Assembly: GCA_935421135.1 (NCBI GenBank)
Contig: OW285192.1
Coordinates: forward strand, 6,032,001 to 6,096,000
DNA: 64,000 nt
Reading direction: 5' to 3'
Origin: Bugulina stolonifera
Taxonomy: Eukaryota > Bryozoa > Gymnolaemata > Cheilostomatida > Bugulidae
Shown here: positions 13,549 to 27,040 of the stretch, piece after piece
How positions within the stretch are numbered: the stretch's first letter is position 1
How the letters are laid out: each line of letters begins with the position of its first letter
Notes under the pieces: model-generated
Databases searched by the model: none
What the model was told of the DNA's origin: nothing
The model's input: only the letters and a program-made list of their open reading frames with translations
Position numbers and translations under genes: made by a program

Positions 13549-14975
13549 CACATTTCTTCTTTAAGTCTGTTTAATGAAAATACAATAAAGTCACTGTTGC
13601 AACAATACCTTTGGAGCACTCAGAAAAATAATGATGTCTTTAAAATTCCTGAATGAAATATTTAAATGATTAAAATAAAAACAGACTAAAATATAGTAAA
13701 ATACCAAATAATTTCTGAAAAAAAAGCAATGTTATCATTATAATGGAAAAAAGACAAATAGAACATTTTAGATGTAGTGGTAGAATTGGCCCAATAGCAT
13801 ATATCAAATGAAACTGTCTGAACAACCAGTAAGCTATCCTCAACTTCTACACTTGCCAAGTGAAACAAAACCAAACCTTCATCGGAGGTAATGTAGACCA
13901 GAATTCAAGGTTGTAGAAGCCGAGTGAACCCACTGGGAGAAATCCTTAGATTTCACAAAAATTAGGTATTCTATTTCTGTGGAATAATTTTGTATTATTT
14001 TGCAACAAACATACAAAAGCAAACAAATATATTTTCTCAAAACAATCCTGTCCAAAACTAAAACTATTTATTCACCTACTAGAAGCCAGAAAACTAGTAG
14101 AGAAGTATGAGTCAGCAAAATAGTGTATTGCAGCAATTGACATAATAACCTGGCATGATGGTAATTCGTACACAAATAAAACCGCAACCCATATTATTAC
14201 ACATCTATTTTACACAAACAAATTCAAAATTCAATCTAAAAAACTGCAACCAACAAAATATAATATAACAATATAAATACGTAATATTCATATCTAGCAC
14301 CATAATGTTTTGAAGATTGTCCTCTTCAATGTGATTGGCTGATGGGACACTCAATAAAACCAAATAGTTATAGCCAAGTAGTCTTAAGTACATGATGAAT
14401 AATTATAAAAATAAAGTATAAGATTTCATTTCAAGAAATCTCATATATAAACGGAAGCTTTCCATAGTTCAACATAAAACTTGCACTCATTGGTTTACAT
14501 TGGTTGGTTCACATCCAACTGGGCCTGCTCGTAATAATTCGACCAAATAAAATTTGACCTTATCTAGACTGGTATAGCCTCTATAAGCCCTAGTGATTGT
14601 AAGTCCTACTTACTGTAAAAACATGTCAGTGTAATTAAAAGGAAGGCGAACGAAAACACAGCGTAATTGCAATATTGCATCAAATACTAAATGCATGTGC
14701 TAGACCATTGAAACACTGTACACGCACTAGTTTTACAAACACTCTGACGCTTTGAACAGGTACAACTGGTAGGAATACTGTATGTAACAACATGTGTAGG
14801 CAATCAGGAGGCACATTGGCAGCTGCCATCATGATATTACATACACATACTATATTGAGGCATTGAATATAATGTATAATATATTATGACCATCCCAACT
14901 GTTTATTTCTATATGATTGTCTATACTTGCTGGCGTTGTTTAGTCTCTGACTGAGAAAGAGGCTGGAATGAATAG
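13549..14975. other. Intergenic: RYK 3' flank and 5' flank of the PPxY gene
   Basis: AT-rich. It should hold the RYK 3' UTR and the promoter of the PPxY gene, both on the minus strand. An acceptor-like site (cattaaacag) just upstream of the ATG at 13548 suggests a 5' UTR intron. No further coding exon was recognised. Confidence 0.4.
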
Positions 14976-17900
14976 TTAGATGAAAGAGCTGAGAGTCTTG
15001 TGGAATTCCTGCAGACAGACGAGTATCTGATGGAGACTGGGTCTGTCATGTGGCTGCATTGCCCAGCAGTAGGCCATTACAGCAAACAGCTCATCGGGAC
15101 AATTGATTGGCTGAAGCAACCTGTAGCCGGACTGCAGATAGCTTGAGATCTCAAAAGCATCAACATCAGAGTAGGGTTGCTGAGCAAAGGTTATCAACTC
15201 CCATAATAAAACTCCAAAGGACCACTGCAAATACAGGATTCAACACACTGTAACAAGTGCAACCATGTTCTCCATTACTGCATACACTGTTGCGTATATA
15301 AAGTGTAAAAATCCATGTATGCGAAAGTGAACACATGAGCACATAACAATATACACAAAATACTGAACAAGATTAGCTTCATAGGCCTACTCTGTTACAC
15401 TGACTGCATTACTACATGATAACAGGTCAACTAGTTTCAGCGTGATATTAATACATTTGGCAACGCAGTATTAATGTGTAGGAATACACATGTTATCAGG
15501 CTTTACAGTACCAGTGGCGTAGAAATACATACATGTAATATAATTTATCAGGTCTTGCAGTACCAGTGACGTAAGAATGCAATATTATGTCATCAGGTCT
15601 TACAGTATCAGTGGTGTAGGAATGCAATATTATGTCATCAGGTCTTACCGTATCGGTGGCGTAGGAATATCTCTTGTCTAATAGGCTCTCCACGGCCATC
15701 CACTTTACTGGTTTGTTCTCATGATCACCCAAACATACGTAATCATCAGGAAATAGGTCACGGCTTAGTGCATAATCTGTAACCTTTATATTATAGTTAC
15801 TGTCCACACTACAATGCAGAAGAATAGGCATGAATCAACAGTGCTATTAGCGACAAGAATAAATATGGTAGCCGTAAAACTCATAAAATATATTAATAGC
15901 CAAAAAAAAGGCCCTGGCGTGAATGTTTATATAACATCATACAGTTTGCCAAAGAAGATCTGTTTAGGTTACAAGGCCTTCAACCTTATCACTTCAAGTA
16001 ACTCACTTGACACTTCCAAGATTTTAGTTTAGCTGACTACTTGAGATCGTAAGTACTTGACTTGACTTACCAACAGTTTCTAGCCGCTATATCTTTATGT
16101 ATTATATGCTTCCTATGAAGGTAGTGTATACCTTTCACAGCCTGTATTGCCATGTTCACCAACTGCTGTGTGTTCAGACACTGTAACATTCATAAATTTC
16201 ATTATGCAGCATGACAGTAGGAACAGTGGTAAAGTTCTTAGGGCCTAAACAGGTTTATATAGAACTAATAAAAGATGTCTTGATATAGCAAGGAACCACA
16301 AGAAACACTACAAACTGAATATGCTATCAGAATCAGTTACGTTGCATCACTAAACTAATGAGAGTATAAACTATTAAAGGTGGACTGTACTGAAAATTTC
16401 AGAATGTTTGTCAACAAATTAACTATGTTAGTATTACTTGATACCTATACAAACATACCTAAACTGTTTTAGTAGTAGCTAATAGATGCTAAACTGCAAA
16501 AAAGTAACCCCAAAATTTCTAAAATAACCATAGTGATGTCAGCATTAGGAGTTATCTCCACCTAGTTTTATGTCAATTCTCAAAACTTCTTTGATTATCT
16601 CAACTCTGACACACTATATAGAAGCAATATTGAGTTCTCACAAATGTTTTATAAGAAATACAGTGTTCCTTCAATAAAACAGATGCTAGCAATTATTAGT
16701 ACTACGTTCTACATGTTCAACACACCAGTTTAATAAGTAGGCATGTTATTCATGAGATAAACAAGTAGCCTATTGACCAATCAAATTGCAAACTCAAAAG
16801 TCATTTGATAATTTTTTGCAACAAATTGTACTTTTTATTGTCTAGGAATATTAACTAGCATTAATTTTGTTCTACATACCAATTTTTTCGTTTTGTGATA
16901 TGCCTAGTGCAACAAGGATAAAATCTCAATTAAAATTTTCTGTTTATAATAACACAATGCCTGGTCTGGCATTCACTCCCTGCAATGATGTATTTCACTA
17001 GTTTTAGCAGAGCTGGGTACCATGATGACATCATAGAGCCCAGCTGGTATTGTGCTAACTGGTTCAGCTGCTACTAGGCTTTCTAATGGTGCATTCAGTT
17101 TATAACCTCAAAATTTCAGTACAGTCCACCTTTAAATGCAGCACGGTTCCTGGTTCTTTGTAATCATTCTACGAAATTCTAACCTATTATATTTCAAGTA
17201 ATAAAAATAGAATATGATGATAAAGTTCGTATAACATAATCTGGCAGGCCTATACAAGCAAATAAATGTACAGCAGTCAATCTAACTGACAACCCCACAG
17301 TAACAGCTGCTAAAGGAAAGAAGAGGTCTACAATAATTACCGGTAGTTGGTTGGATATTCTATTAGATTGTTTGAGCAGAGTCTTGAGGTTCCCCTTATC
17401 CGAGTGAGGGTATATGAGAAGGGATGGTTTCTCAAGACATGCGGCTATAACAGGGTTTATATACTGATGGTTCAGTCCCTTCAACATGGAACCTTCTAGT
17501 AGCAAGTTCTTTATCTGTTCATCTGATGCCTCTTCTATAACATGCACAACAATATATTATTACATATAAGCACCTGCTACCACTGTGTGCACTCTGTAAC
17601 ATATTGTATAGCCATATTACAGACAAGCACCTGCTACCATTGAGTACATTCTGTAACATGCCTTTGAAAAGCTATTTCTGCATAATACAAGCTTAAGCAG
17701 AATGTGAAGTTATCCTCTCTCTATCACATTTTATCTCTCATGAGAGGACAACTTCACACTAAAATCAATGACTTCAGCTGCCTATATAGAGACTGGATAG
17801 ATGATTACTCCAATTTCATTTAACAATCCTGAGTGCTCTACCAGAGTTGTGAACCTGCTCTTTGACATGAAGTCTATGAACATCGGAGAAAGTAGATTCT

Positions 17901-20900
17901 GTTTTAGACATATAACATATACGATATATTTGTGGAATTGTCGACAATGGTTGGGAAAGCTATAAAGCAACAACTAATGCTAGGAGTGTTCACTCATACC
18001 TGTGTCACACAAGCTAAACATGCAGTCAGCACGCATTAAAAATTGAATATTATTTTCAATATGACTATCTATATGTATATTCTATATCCTTTATGCAATA
18101 ATTCATTTACAATGGGTGGCTCTAAATTAACGTCAAGACAACTCCCAATAGCTGATCAAATTTATGTTGAGTGGAACGATAAGAAATGTGTAAGCTAACA
18201 GTCAACCAATAAGAAGAGAGTATAGAGCTATGAAAGTTTTTTATCAGCTGAGACTGGCTGTGAAACAATACATGCATAATTATTAGTGGTAGAGATTATC
18301 AACTCATGTATAGTGTATAGTGTATAGAGCCAATTGAATATCAATGTGTGTTGTGGTTATTAAGTATAAAAACATGCTCGGAATGGAAGTTGCCTGCCCT
18401 TAGTAATACACTAACTGCACCGAGGCTTAGTGGGAAGGGGGGCAGAATCAGATGTGCCCAGCTATGCTTTGCTATACATGTACTATGCCAATGAGATGAG
18501 AGAGGCAGGATGTAGGGGGTTGAAGGACCCGCTAGTTCTATAGGTTCACCTAAACAATAAGTACAAGTGTATGTATAGAAATAGACCATGTACCTGAAGA
18601 CGACTTGATAAGCACTTTCTGTTCATAACACTCTTCGGATTCATCCTGTACATAGACTACACCATGATATACCTTCCCATATGTACCTATAAATATATAC
18701 TATACCGTGATATACATTCCTATATGTACCTACATGTATAAATACATACTATACCATAATATACCTTCCCATATGTACCTATAAATATATACTATACAGT
18801 GATATACATTCCTATATGTACATATAAATACATACTATACCATAATATACCTTCCCATATGGACCTATAAATATATACTATACCGTGATATACCTTCCCC
18901 TATGTACCTATAAATATATACTATACAGTGATATACATTCCCATATGGACCTATAAATATATACTATACCGTGATATACCTTCCCATATGTACCTATAAA
19001 TATATACTATACCATGATATACATTCCTATATGTACCTACATGTATAAATACATACTATACCATAATATACCTTCCCATATGGACCTATAAATATATACT
19101 ATACCATGATATACCTTTCCATATGTACCTATAAATATATACTATACCATGATATACATTCCTATATGTACCTACATGTATAAATACATACTATACCATA
19201 ATATACCTTCCCATATGTACATATTATAAACTCTGACATTATTAGAGATATTATCCCACAGACAGGAAATGACCTCATATTCACCTGTGAGCATGACTTC
19301 ACCGAGGTTGACACTGTTTCTATTAATAGCCAGAGAACCTAGCGAAACCTGCACATCCTGAGTTGAGGCAGAGGGGGGCATACTAAAGGATGAGAGGGTG
19401 GCCCTCCTAGAGCTAGGTAAGCTCATGAGGCTAGAGTTCTTATTGCCGTCTAGTCGGAGAAAACTGGAGTCGTGGTTCGAGCTGCCAATCACACTACAGA
19501 TATATAACATACGACCTATAACTCACATGTGTACATGTAGTAATACATACACGAGGAGACATGCAGTAAAGTGCATGGATATTTCAGAGTTGTCTGTTCT
19601 CTATTACATACAAGCATGAAAGGATAACTCCCAATATTACAAAGTAAAACTGATGGGTCTAAGAACTAGAGCTGTGCATCCCACATAAAACAATTATAAT
19701 GTTTCTGGCAAACTTTAATAATACATTATTATTATATATTTACATAGAATGTTGTGCATGTTTATATACGTACTATATACGCTATGCTCTACATACCTGG
19801 GTCTATCGGCATTGAGGAGCGTATGTTTACGTGTGCGTATATACAGGGTAAATATTATAACAGCTACCAGTATTATAACTGCAGATGCGACAGCTACAGC
19901 TACGTAGAATATCTCTGTAGACGTTGGCTTAGCTCCCATATTAGCAGACGGCACGTACTCGGGGCTATCTGAAATACAAACATAGTATGTAACATGTAGT
20001 GTACATAGACTGTCCTTGTATGTAATCAGCACTAAGCACTTTAATTATGGAACATTAGATATGAGCTAATGAGCTCTTTACTGCACTAAGTATAATGATA
20101 TAACTTTATAGGCCTATATTATAATAAGATCACGGAGGGTGTAGGCTACTAACAACCGCTGTCACATCTCCAGTGTCGACAGCATGCAGTCATACAGGTT
20201 GTATAAAATAAAAACATAACAATATTATGACAAGGTATACAACTAAATACAACCAACATAGATTAGAACATCCCATGAGTTGACATGTCAGTATGGGAGA
20301 AGCTGTAGACATACTGTCATAGTATACAGGGGTAGATAATTACAGTGCCCCTACATGTAAACCTATCATGGTGGGTGACATTGTAATGCTCAATACTGTA
20401 CAAAATATCAACATGCCAACTATTATATTATGTATATCACAGTTGTACAAAGTACAGCGGCAGCAAGCAATATATCATCACGGTCATGATTTAAAATCTG
20501 TTATTAAAAGGTAAATTCCTTTTATTATAATAATATGCTATATCACCTGGTTTTTTATTGACAACAGAAATGAAGCATAGATTGTCAGTAAAGTATTTTT
20601 TGTATTTTATAGCAGTTTTGGAACACAATCACTGCTTTATAAGCCAGTTTGATAGGGGAAGACAACTCCATAAGTTTTAAAAGTTTTGATCAAATTCTCG
20701 ATGAAAAATACACATGGAAACATGGAACCAATTGATTTCATGATAAATATTCCTTAAACTTGTAATTTGGCATTACGCATAAAATCGGTATCGCTTCGTG
20801 AATAAGATCAAATATAGGCCTACCGCCCCTCAACCAACTAGCACTTTAATTTACTGTTGACATACGAGTACATGACATACTGTGGGTACAGTAGCCTAAC

Positions 20901-23900
20901 ACAAATTACCTTTGTCCATGTAGAAATAATGTTGATAGCTTTTGATCTACCTACTCTACCATACTCAGAGATTCGGCTAAATAAGTTGGTGATACCCAAA
21001 AATAAAATGGGGTAGACGACTTCTACTGCTCCCACATAGCGCAAGGGATGTGTCTACTCTATTATACTAGCTCACCTGTAACTGGAAATCCTCCATATAC
21101 TGGGTGCTGTGATGTATTGCTGCTCTTACCAGATATAACATGGTATCGCTGTGTTACTACCTCTACAAAGTATACAATGACTAGGTATGGCTAGGTAACA
21201 TAACATGGTACATGTATATAACTATAAATATGTTACAGCATGAATAATAATATAGCATAATATTACACGTATAATTTAGTATTGCCAAGGTTTGCTCCTA
21301 GAGTACAGATAACAGTAGTATCATTAAAACTGTATACTATAGGCTTATTCTTCATCAGATAATAAATGAAAATGTGCATGTATATGTGCATATGCATTAC
21401 ATGTACAATGTATGTGCATGGTATGTATGCCTGTATGTAGGGCTACATGTGGATATAGTAGTGAAATACTAACTGATGAATAAGTTAAAAGGCAATGTGT
21501 AATATAAGACAAGGCACATGATTGGATCAATATTAGCTACTAATTAACTGCTAACAAATTGATTAAAATCAATGAGTAGTTGATAACAGCAGAGCTGAGT
21601 TATCTACAGTTATCAAGTATATTATATTACATTCTGCTAGCTACTTGCCCCAATATATATGTCTATATATTGTATACACATAGTGTTAAGTTAATTTGAT
21701 TGCTAATAACAATCAATATTAATAGAGTATATCATTACACTTGATCCACTATATCTTGTAGTACAAGGTTATGTTAGCCTGTAAACCTACTAAATAATTC
21801 CATGTACTACACCAGATGTATGTTACACTGTATGCATGGCTATTCATCACCTAAAAGATAGATGCTGTATTCACTTCAACCCAATGGTTCTAATCCCTTC
21901 CCTATAGGGCTACAGCAGCTTTCTCTCTATGAATTTTCTCAAAAAAATTGTTAACTAGTACCTAAAAGTGAGTAAATTAGACAGCTTTCTCTCAACGATT
22001 CCACTATGACTCACCTGGGACTATGCATAGCTTCCTTCTCTTCAACGTTATGTTTGTGACGTCATTACTACCAGACATGTTGGAGAGACTTAGTATAATG
22101 TCAATTTTCACAGAAGACCTACGCCCTGTACAGTTGAACGTCATCTGCAGGGCTACAAGTATTAGACTGGTGAGCACAGGCTACATGTACATACTTGTAT
22201 ATAGTGTCAAATCTGTAACTGCTAACGAAATGAAAATCTCTATATACTTTTACAAATCATCAAGTTGTCATAGATAACTAGTCTTAAATAATACAAAACA
22301 TGACTGTCACAATCTACAGAGCAAAACATAGAAAGAGGGAGGAATACATCCCTAGGAGTCAATACAATAGATTTTTTTTCAATTACAGATGGATGGAATA
22401 GGATAGAAATATTCATTATCTATGCAGTGATATACAAATTTATGCAATAGACCGTACATTTACATAACTGACTAATATTTAAACCATTACAACTGTCACC
22501 TTCTCTAACATCTCCTACAGAAACCTGTGCTACATCCACAGTAATGACTTTGCAATGACTTACGTAATATACATATGACATGGCTCAAGGCTACCAAAGA
22601 CACAAAGACTAGTCACAATCTCATAATATACTAAGTGATTTACATGTGACTGGTATATTGCTGGTAGATCTTGGAGTTGTCTCTCTTACCTGCAACCGAT
22701 CTTGGTACAAATCCCGAAGTAGATACGTTCAACTTGACGGGTAAATGAATACCATCCGGGTAGTTGGTGCTAAACGATATCCTGTAACCTACCTGTAAAT
22801 ATAAATTATATGCATTACACAAGTACACCTTCATTCACCATTGGCCTAACCTACATGTAAGCTACATAGAATATTATAGCATGCAGACGTTTTTCTGCTG
22901 CATTATACCATATCCTTACAAATTTTAGAGGCTAGCTGGTGATATGGGAGAGAGGCTAGCTGGTGATATGAAAGAGAGGCTAGCTGGCCACATGAAAGAG
23001 AGGCTAGCTGACCATATGAAAGAGAGGCTAGCTGGCCATATGAGAGAGTACCAGCTACCTGGTGATATGAGAGGCTAGCCGTTAGTATGAGAGAGAAGTT
23101 AGCTGGTGATATGAGGGTACCTGCTTGGCCGAGTCTGCATTCCACCAGTAAAGGACATGCTGGGTATATGAACCATTCATCACCAACGCAGCATCCAGTG
23201 CTCTGACCATAAGTCTCCCCTTAAAAATATAGTACACCTCTGCATCCACCCCTATAAGCAAGGAGAACATAAGGAAAGTTGAAGTAGTATAATTATATAG
23301 CCTGTTCAGGGGTCTCTAATTCTATCAGGATCGGGTGATTTCATGTCACAAGGTAATCACCACTATTATGATATGCACATGTATAGCACACAGCTAGGCA
23401 TACACTTTCACACATATTGCAGAGCTGCATGATGGTCTAATAGTGGTTATATTATATTATATTGTATATAATAATATTATATAATTCCCTGGATATAACA
23501 TGGACCTACAATTACTATGCTTATAGATAGGATTTTATTTCAGGTTCAACACAGTAAAATATAGGCTAATAAGAATGACATTTAAGCCTACATGGCTACT
23601 TGTTTATGAAAGTGTACTATTATGCCTTCATATTTATAGTGTTTGCCACACCCAAAGCTAAACCACTGCAGACACCAAATCAAATGTTGTAACATCTCTT
23701 AGCATAATCTTTGACAAAAATCACATACAAGCTAGTATAACTACAGTTAGTCTACTGTGTGATGTAACATAGCAACCTGTAGGCAATGGCAATAGGTCTA
23801 GCTAATGCAGATTAGTCTGGTCTAAGCTGAACCAATACTAAGTAGTACAATGTAAGTACTAGTAGTATATAATAAATACATGTACACTTGTTATGAATAT

Positions 23901-25547
23901 TAACCAATAAGATTAACTAGAAATATGAGCTGTAAGCAAACCATATTTTATTTACCCCAATAATTCAAGTAGATTACACTTCAAAGGGTATACAATTGAT
24001 GAGGTATGCTAACAAAGCACTTGGTATAATACCTCTCCCCCCTCTCTTAGCATAGCTATAGTGAAGCATGAAGGAGATGTCTGACCCCCTAAGTACTATA
24101 TAAACTGCCTCTTCAGCTACCTAATGTACAATGCTACATTTGTATATAAGAAGCTACGAAAATGGAGAAACAGAGGGTCAGTCAAAGCCTGGTCATAAGA
24201 AAGACAACTCCAAAGGATAAACAACTTCAGTGTTCCATTATTATTTCTATCTAGTTCATACTTTATTACAGTTAGTAGTTATTTTGGAGAAGCTTGTGAT
24301 CCAAAGTGAGATCTAGGAGAGTCACTTGAGGATTTAAATTCGTTTTAAGAAGCAAAAATAGTTTATTTTAATTCCTTTTAATTGCTCACGTAATGACTTT
24401 ATTACTGGTTAATATCCAGAGCTGACCTTTATTGCAATAGCTAGTGTATTATACCAACACTACTAACAAAATATTAGTACATAATAGAATATTCTTATAC
24501 AGCCGTCATAATTGGATACTGGACCAGTGATGTACATGATGGATATGTTACTATAATAACAAATAACTTGATTTACAAATAAATAGGCATGTAAAACATA
24601 ATACCTTTGGCATATGCAATCTTTATCTAAAGACGAACTTATACTCACTACTACCTGGTAGTATAGAATAAAATAATATATTATAGCATGCTTGTGTATT
24701 ATAATATAGCCCTAGCTAAATAGTCTAGCATGTATAATTAATTACACAGCTAGACCCAGGGTATTGTAGGAAGTTAGGTGAGTCGCATACATATATATAC
24801 TAGATGTTGGTGTTGACAAATACCCGAGTCTAAAAGTACATTGGTACAAAGCTACTTCCACATCAATATAAGGCTTAATTTCAGCTGCAGTTTGGGAGTA
24901 GTATGCCTACCAAACCTACATACGATATAAAATATTATAAACATTATAAAGAAGGATTATAAATATAATAATAATATAATACCCAGCTGTGTATAGTCAC
25001 TATTATTTAGTCATTTCAACAGAAATAAAGAAATCAAATATGCTCATTGTTTAATGAGCTGATTAGTACAGTTATCATGCAATAATATTAATCTATTACA
25101 TAGGTTGAGATATTAATCAGTGAAACAGTTGGTTTAGTTATTGTTAGCGACTAGCACTAACAGGTGCCCTCCTGTAAGGCACTAGGGAGCAGTACTAGTA
25201 AGTGCCCTCCTGTAGAGTATTACTAGTCAACTTCTACTAACTCATGCCCCCCTGCAGTGTATACTAGTGGACTAGTACTAACCCATGCCCTCCTGCAGTG
25301 CATACTAGTGGACTAGCACTAGCAGGTGCCCTCCTGCAGAGTGTGCTACTACTTCTCGCCATGTTGTCACTGTTATATAGCATACTTACCACAACTTAGT
25401 TTTCTGAAATATAACGAATTATTGTGGCTATGCAATCAACTTACCAAGTAATTTGGCTGTTTCTTCTTTGGGCATAAACAGCGACAGCTGACCACCACTG
25501 ACCACCAGAGCAACGGTCAGCTGGTAGCAAAGTAGAATTAGAAGCAT
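14976..25547 (-). CDS. RYK: RYK receptor-like pseudokinase (WIF domain, Wnt receptor)
   Basis: Thirteen minus-strand exons: 25547-25445, 23251-23121, 22792-22690, 22547-22525, 22144-22015, 21162-21076, 19968-19797, 19493-19285, 18686-18594, 17534-17341, 16180-16071, 15808-15649, 15224-14976. Phases agree; 587 residues, close to the usual ~600. Signal peptide 1-20; WIF domain about 24-160, which binds Wnt in this family. The conserved tetrabasic site KRRK (155-158) is where family members are cleaved. Membrane helix about 212-236. The kinase domain (about 312-585) is degenerate: the glycine loop reads LTGTYGKV, Lys347 is kept (VLIK), HRD is HKD (443-445) and DFG is DYA (463-465). Downstream ALSRDLF and QPINCPDELFAVM are RYK signatures. 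It should act as a Wnt co-receptor by scaffolding, not catalysis. The 23-nt exon 4 has weak splice sites and is the least certain part. Confidence 0.95.
15490..15660. repeat. Minisatellite spanning the RYK exon 12 donor
   Basis: About three to four tandem units of roughly 45 bp. On the minus strand each unit contains a copy of the last bases of exon 12 (TACGCCACCGATACG) followed by a copy of the donor (gtaaga or a variant). The true junction is 15649/15648. The reading frame runs through two units, so read-through would add repeated residues (VRPDDIILHSY). Confidence 0.85.
16378..17131. mobile_element. Non-autonomous element with TTAA target duplication (piggyBac-like)
   Basis: A 754-bp element in the RYK intron between exons 10 and 11. 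Near-perfect inverted ends start AGGTGGACTGTACTGAAA and end TTTCAGTACAGTCCACCT. Both sides are flanked by TTAA (16374-16377 and 17132-17135). TTAA duplication is the hallmark of piggyBac insertions, but the ends do not start CCC, so the superfamily is tentative. No coding frame. Confidence 0.75.
18660..19217. repeat. Minisatellite built on the RYK exon 9 acceptor
   Basis: About 12-13 tandem units of roughly 43 bp fill almost the whole intron between exons 8 and 9. On the minus strand the unit contains TATATTTATAG followed by GTACATATGGGAAGG, which is the acceptor plus the first bases of exon 9 (acceptor at 18687/18686). The intron therefore holds about a dozen near-copies of its own 3' splice site. 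Confidence 0.9.
22921..23116. repeat. Minisatellite next to the RYK exon 2 donor
   Basis: About seven or eight units of 28-30 bp built on GAGGCTAGCTGGTGATATGA. The array starts within a few bases of the exon 2 donor (23121/23120) and lies in the following intron. Confidence 0.85.
25145..25345. repeat. Tandem repeat in RYK intron 1
   Basis: About five units of 40-46 bp sharing GTGCCCTCCTG and TACTAGT blocks. It ends about 100 bp from the RYK exon 1 donor at 25445/25444. Units are more diverged than in the other arrays. Confidence 0.75.
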
Positions 25548-26765
25548 GTTTGTAGACCGTGGACAGACTATCTGTCCATCAGGTAGTCATTTCCATTGAT
25601 GAAGCTGAGGGCGCACTCGACCACAAGTAAGGAGGAACCTGAACAGTAAATATAGCCATATGTACAGTGAATAGGGCTACACTACAGGCAATGAATCTCT
25701 ACAATAATCAATTGAAGAGTTGATGTCCAATGAATGTCCCAGTGTTCCCAACAAGTTACAAGAACATATAGACATAGGCTAGTAGACAGAGCATTTATAA
25801 AATTAGAATTGGAAAGAAATACAAGGAATGAAACCCTTCAAATAGTTTAGTAGTTAAAGCTCTAATGATTGCAACTGGGTGTAAAATCTGTTTAGCCTTA
25901 TGGCCCAACCCTTGTTCCGGCTAATGGTTGCACCATTTAATTTATGCTAGAAATAATTAAAAAGTTCAAACAAAATAGGGCGACATTTTATCAACAAAAT
26001 TCTAGCTAAAATTTGAAGCTATAAAATATCTAGATATCTGATGGCTTAATTTCAGACAGTAAAAAAAATCCAAGATATGTAAATAGCAAGAGTCTAAAGA
26101 GGTCGCTCCAAGTTTGTATTGGGATTTGAAGGCAAAATCAGTTTGACTGTCGAGTCTTGATACCTCCAATTGGAGGAAGGTTAAGAGTTAAGACCTTCAG
26201 TTTTTCAGTGTATTTATGTTATATTATTCCACTACCAGTTCCCCAGTTCTTGCGAATAACTTATTCAGTTGAACTTGAAGGTTTAGTTGAAAACTCAATT
26301 AATTAATAAACCAACTTTTCTTTTACTCTTCTCTAACTTTTCTTTAGTGATTTGTTTGAAATTTATATTATTATTATAATAATTATTATTAAAATTATTA
26401 TTCTTATATTTAGTCAACATCATGCTATTATAATAATTATTATTATTAAACTATTTTAAAATCAATAAATTACTTTTGTTTCATTTTACATTTTTATTTT
26501 ATAAAATTTTATAGATAAATAATTTAATAGAAGAATAGTTATAGTTTGTTTAGTACAGTTAACTTCTCTTTCTTTAATTTATTATTGTCTTATCATAAGA
26601 CAATCATAACTAAAAGTTTCGTAATCGAGCATTTTATTATCGACGCTATTACAAGAAAATACAAGCAAATCTATACCAAAGTTGTCGTTAAATGTTATTC
26701 TTTCTTGTAGGCTTATCCCCTCTCTCTTCAACCATCAAACTGAAACTTCTCGTATTTATTTTCAG
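25548..26765. promoter_or_regulatory. Divergent intergenic region between RYK and septin
   Basis: RYK (minus) and septin (plus) are transcribed away from each other here, so the region should hold both promoters. An acceptor (ttactgttcag) near 25640 suggests a RYK 5' UTR intron. An AT-rich stretch of ATT/TAA triplets lies at 26365-26530. I saw no TATA box that could be assigned to either gene. Confidence 0.4.
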
Positions 26766-26814
26766 GTCTGCCGCAAGCAAATACCTTGTAAACAAGTTGA
26801 ATGTCGTAAATATG
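26766..26814 (+). other. Septin upstream exon with possible alternative start
   Basis: Bounded by an acceptor (ttttcag) at 26765 and a donor (ATG|gtgagt) at 26814. If joined to the acceptor at 27007, the ATG that forms its last three bases (26812-26814) reads in frame into the septin, adding MTPAVFTQTFLN before the Met at 27041. The exon is open in that frame throughout, so an even longer N-terminus is possible. It may instead be 5' UTR. Confidence 0.5.
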
Positions 26815-27040
26815 GTGAGTTTAGTATTGTATGGGATCAATATCATCGAATCAGATTGCAATTGCAACTATTTTTAACTAATCAAAGACGACTTCCTGTT
26901 ACTACGATTGTAACTTTCTAGGTCAATGTGATTTTACAACAAAAAAGAAAGTTCACAGTTCCAATTTATTCTCTCACTAATAGAGTAATAGTGTGCTGTG
27001 GTTTCAGACACCTGCTGTCTTTACCCAAACATTTCTAAAC

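Noticed and set aside
25145..25345. CRISPR-like array
   Set aside because: Units are contiguous and diverged with no unique spacers, and the genome is eukaryotic; it is a minisatellite.
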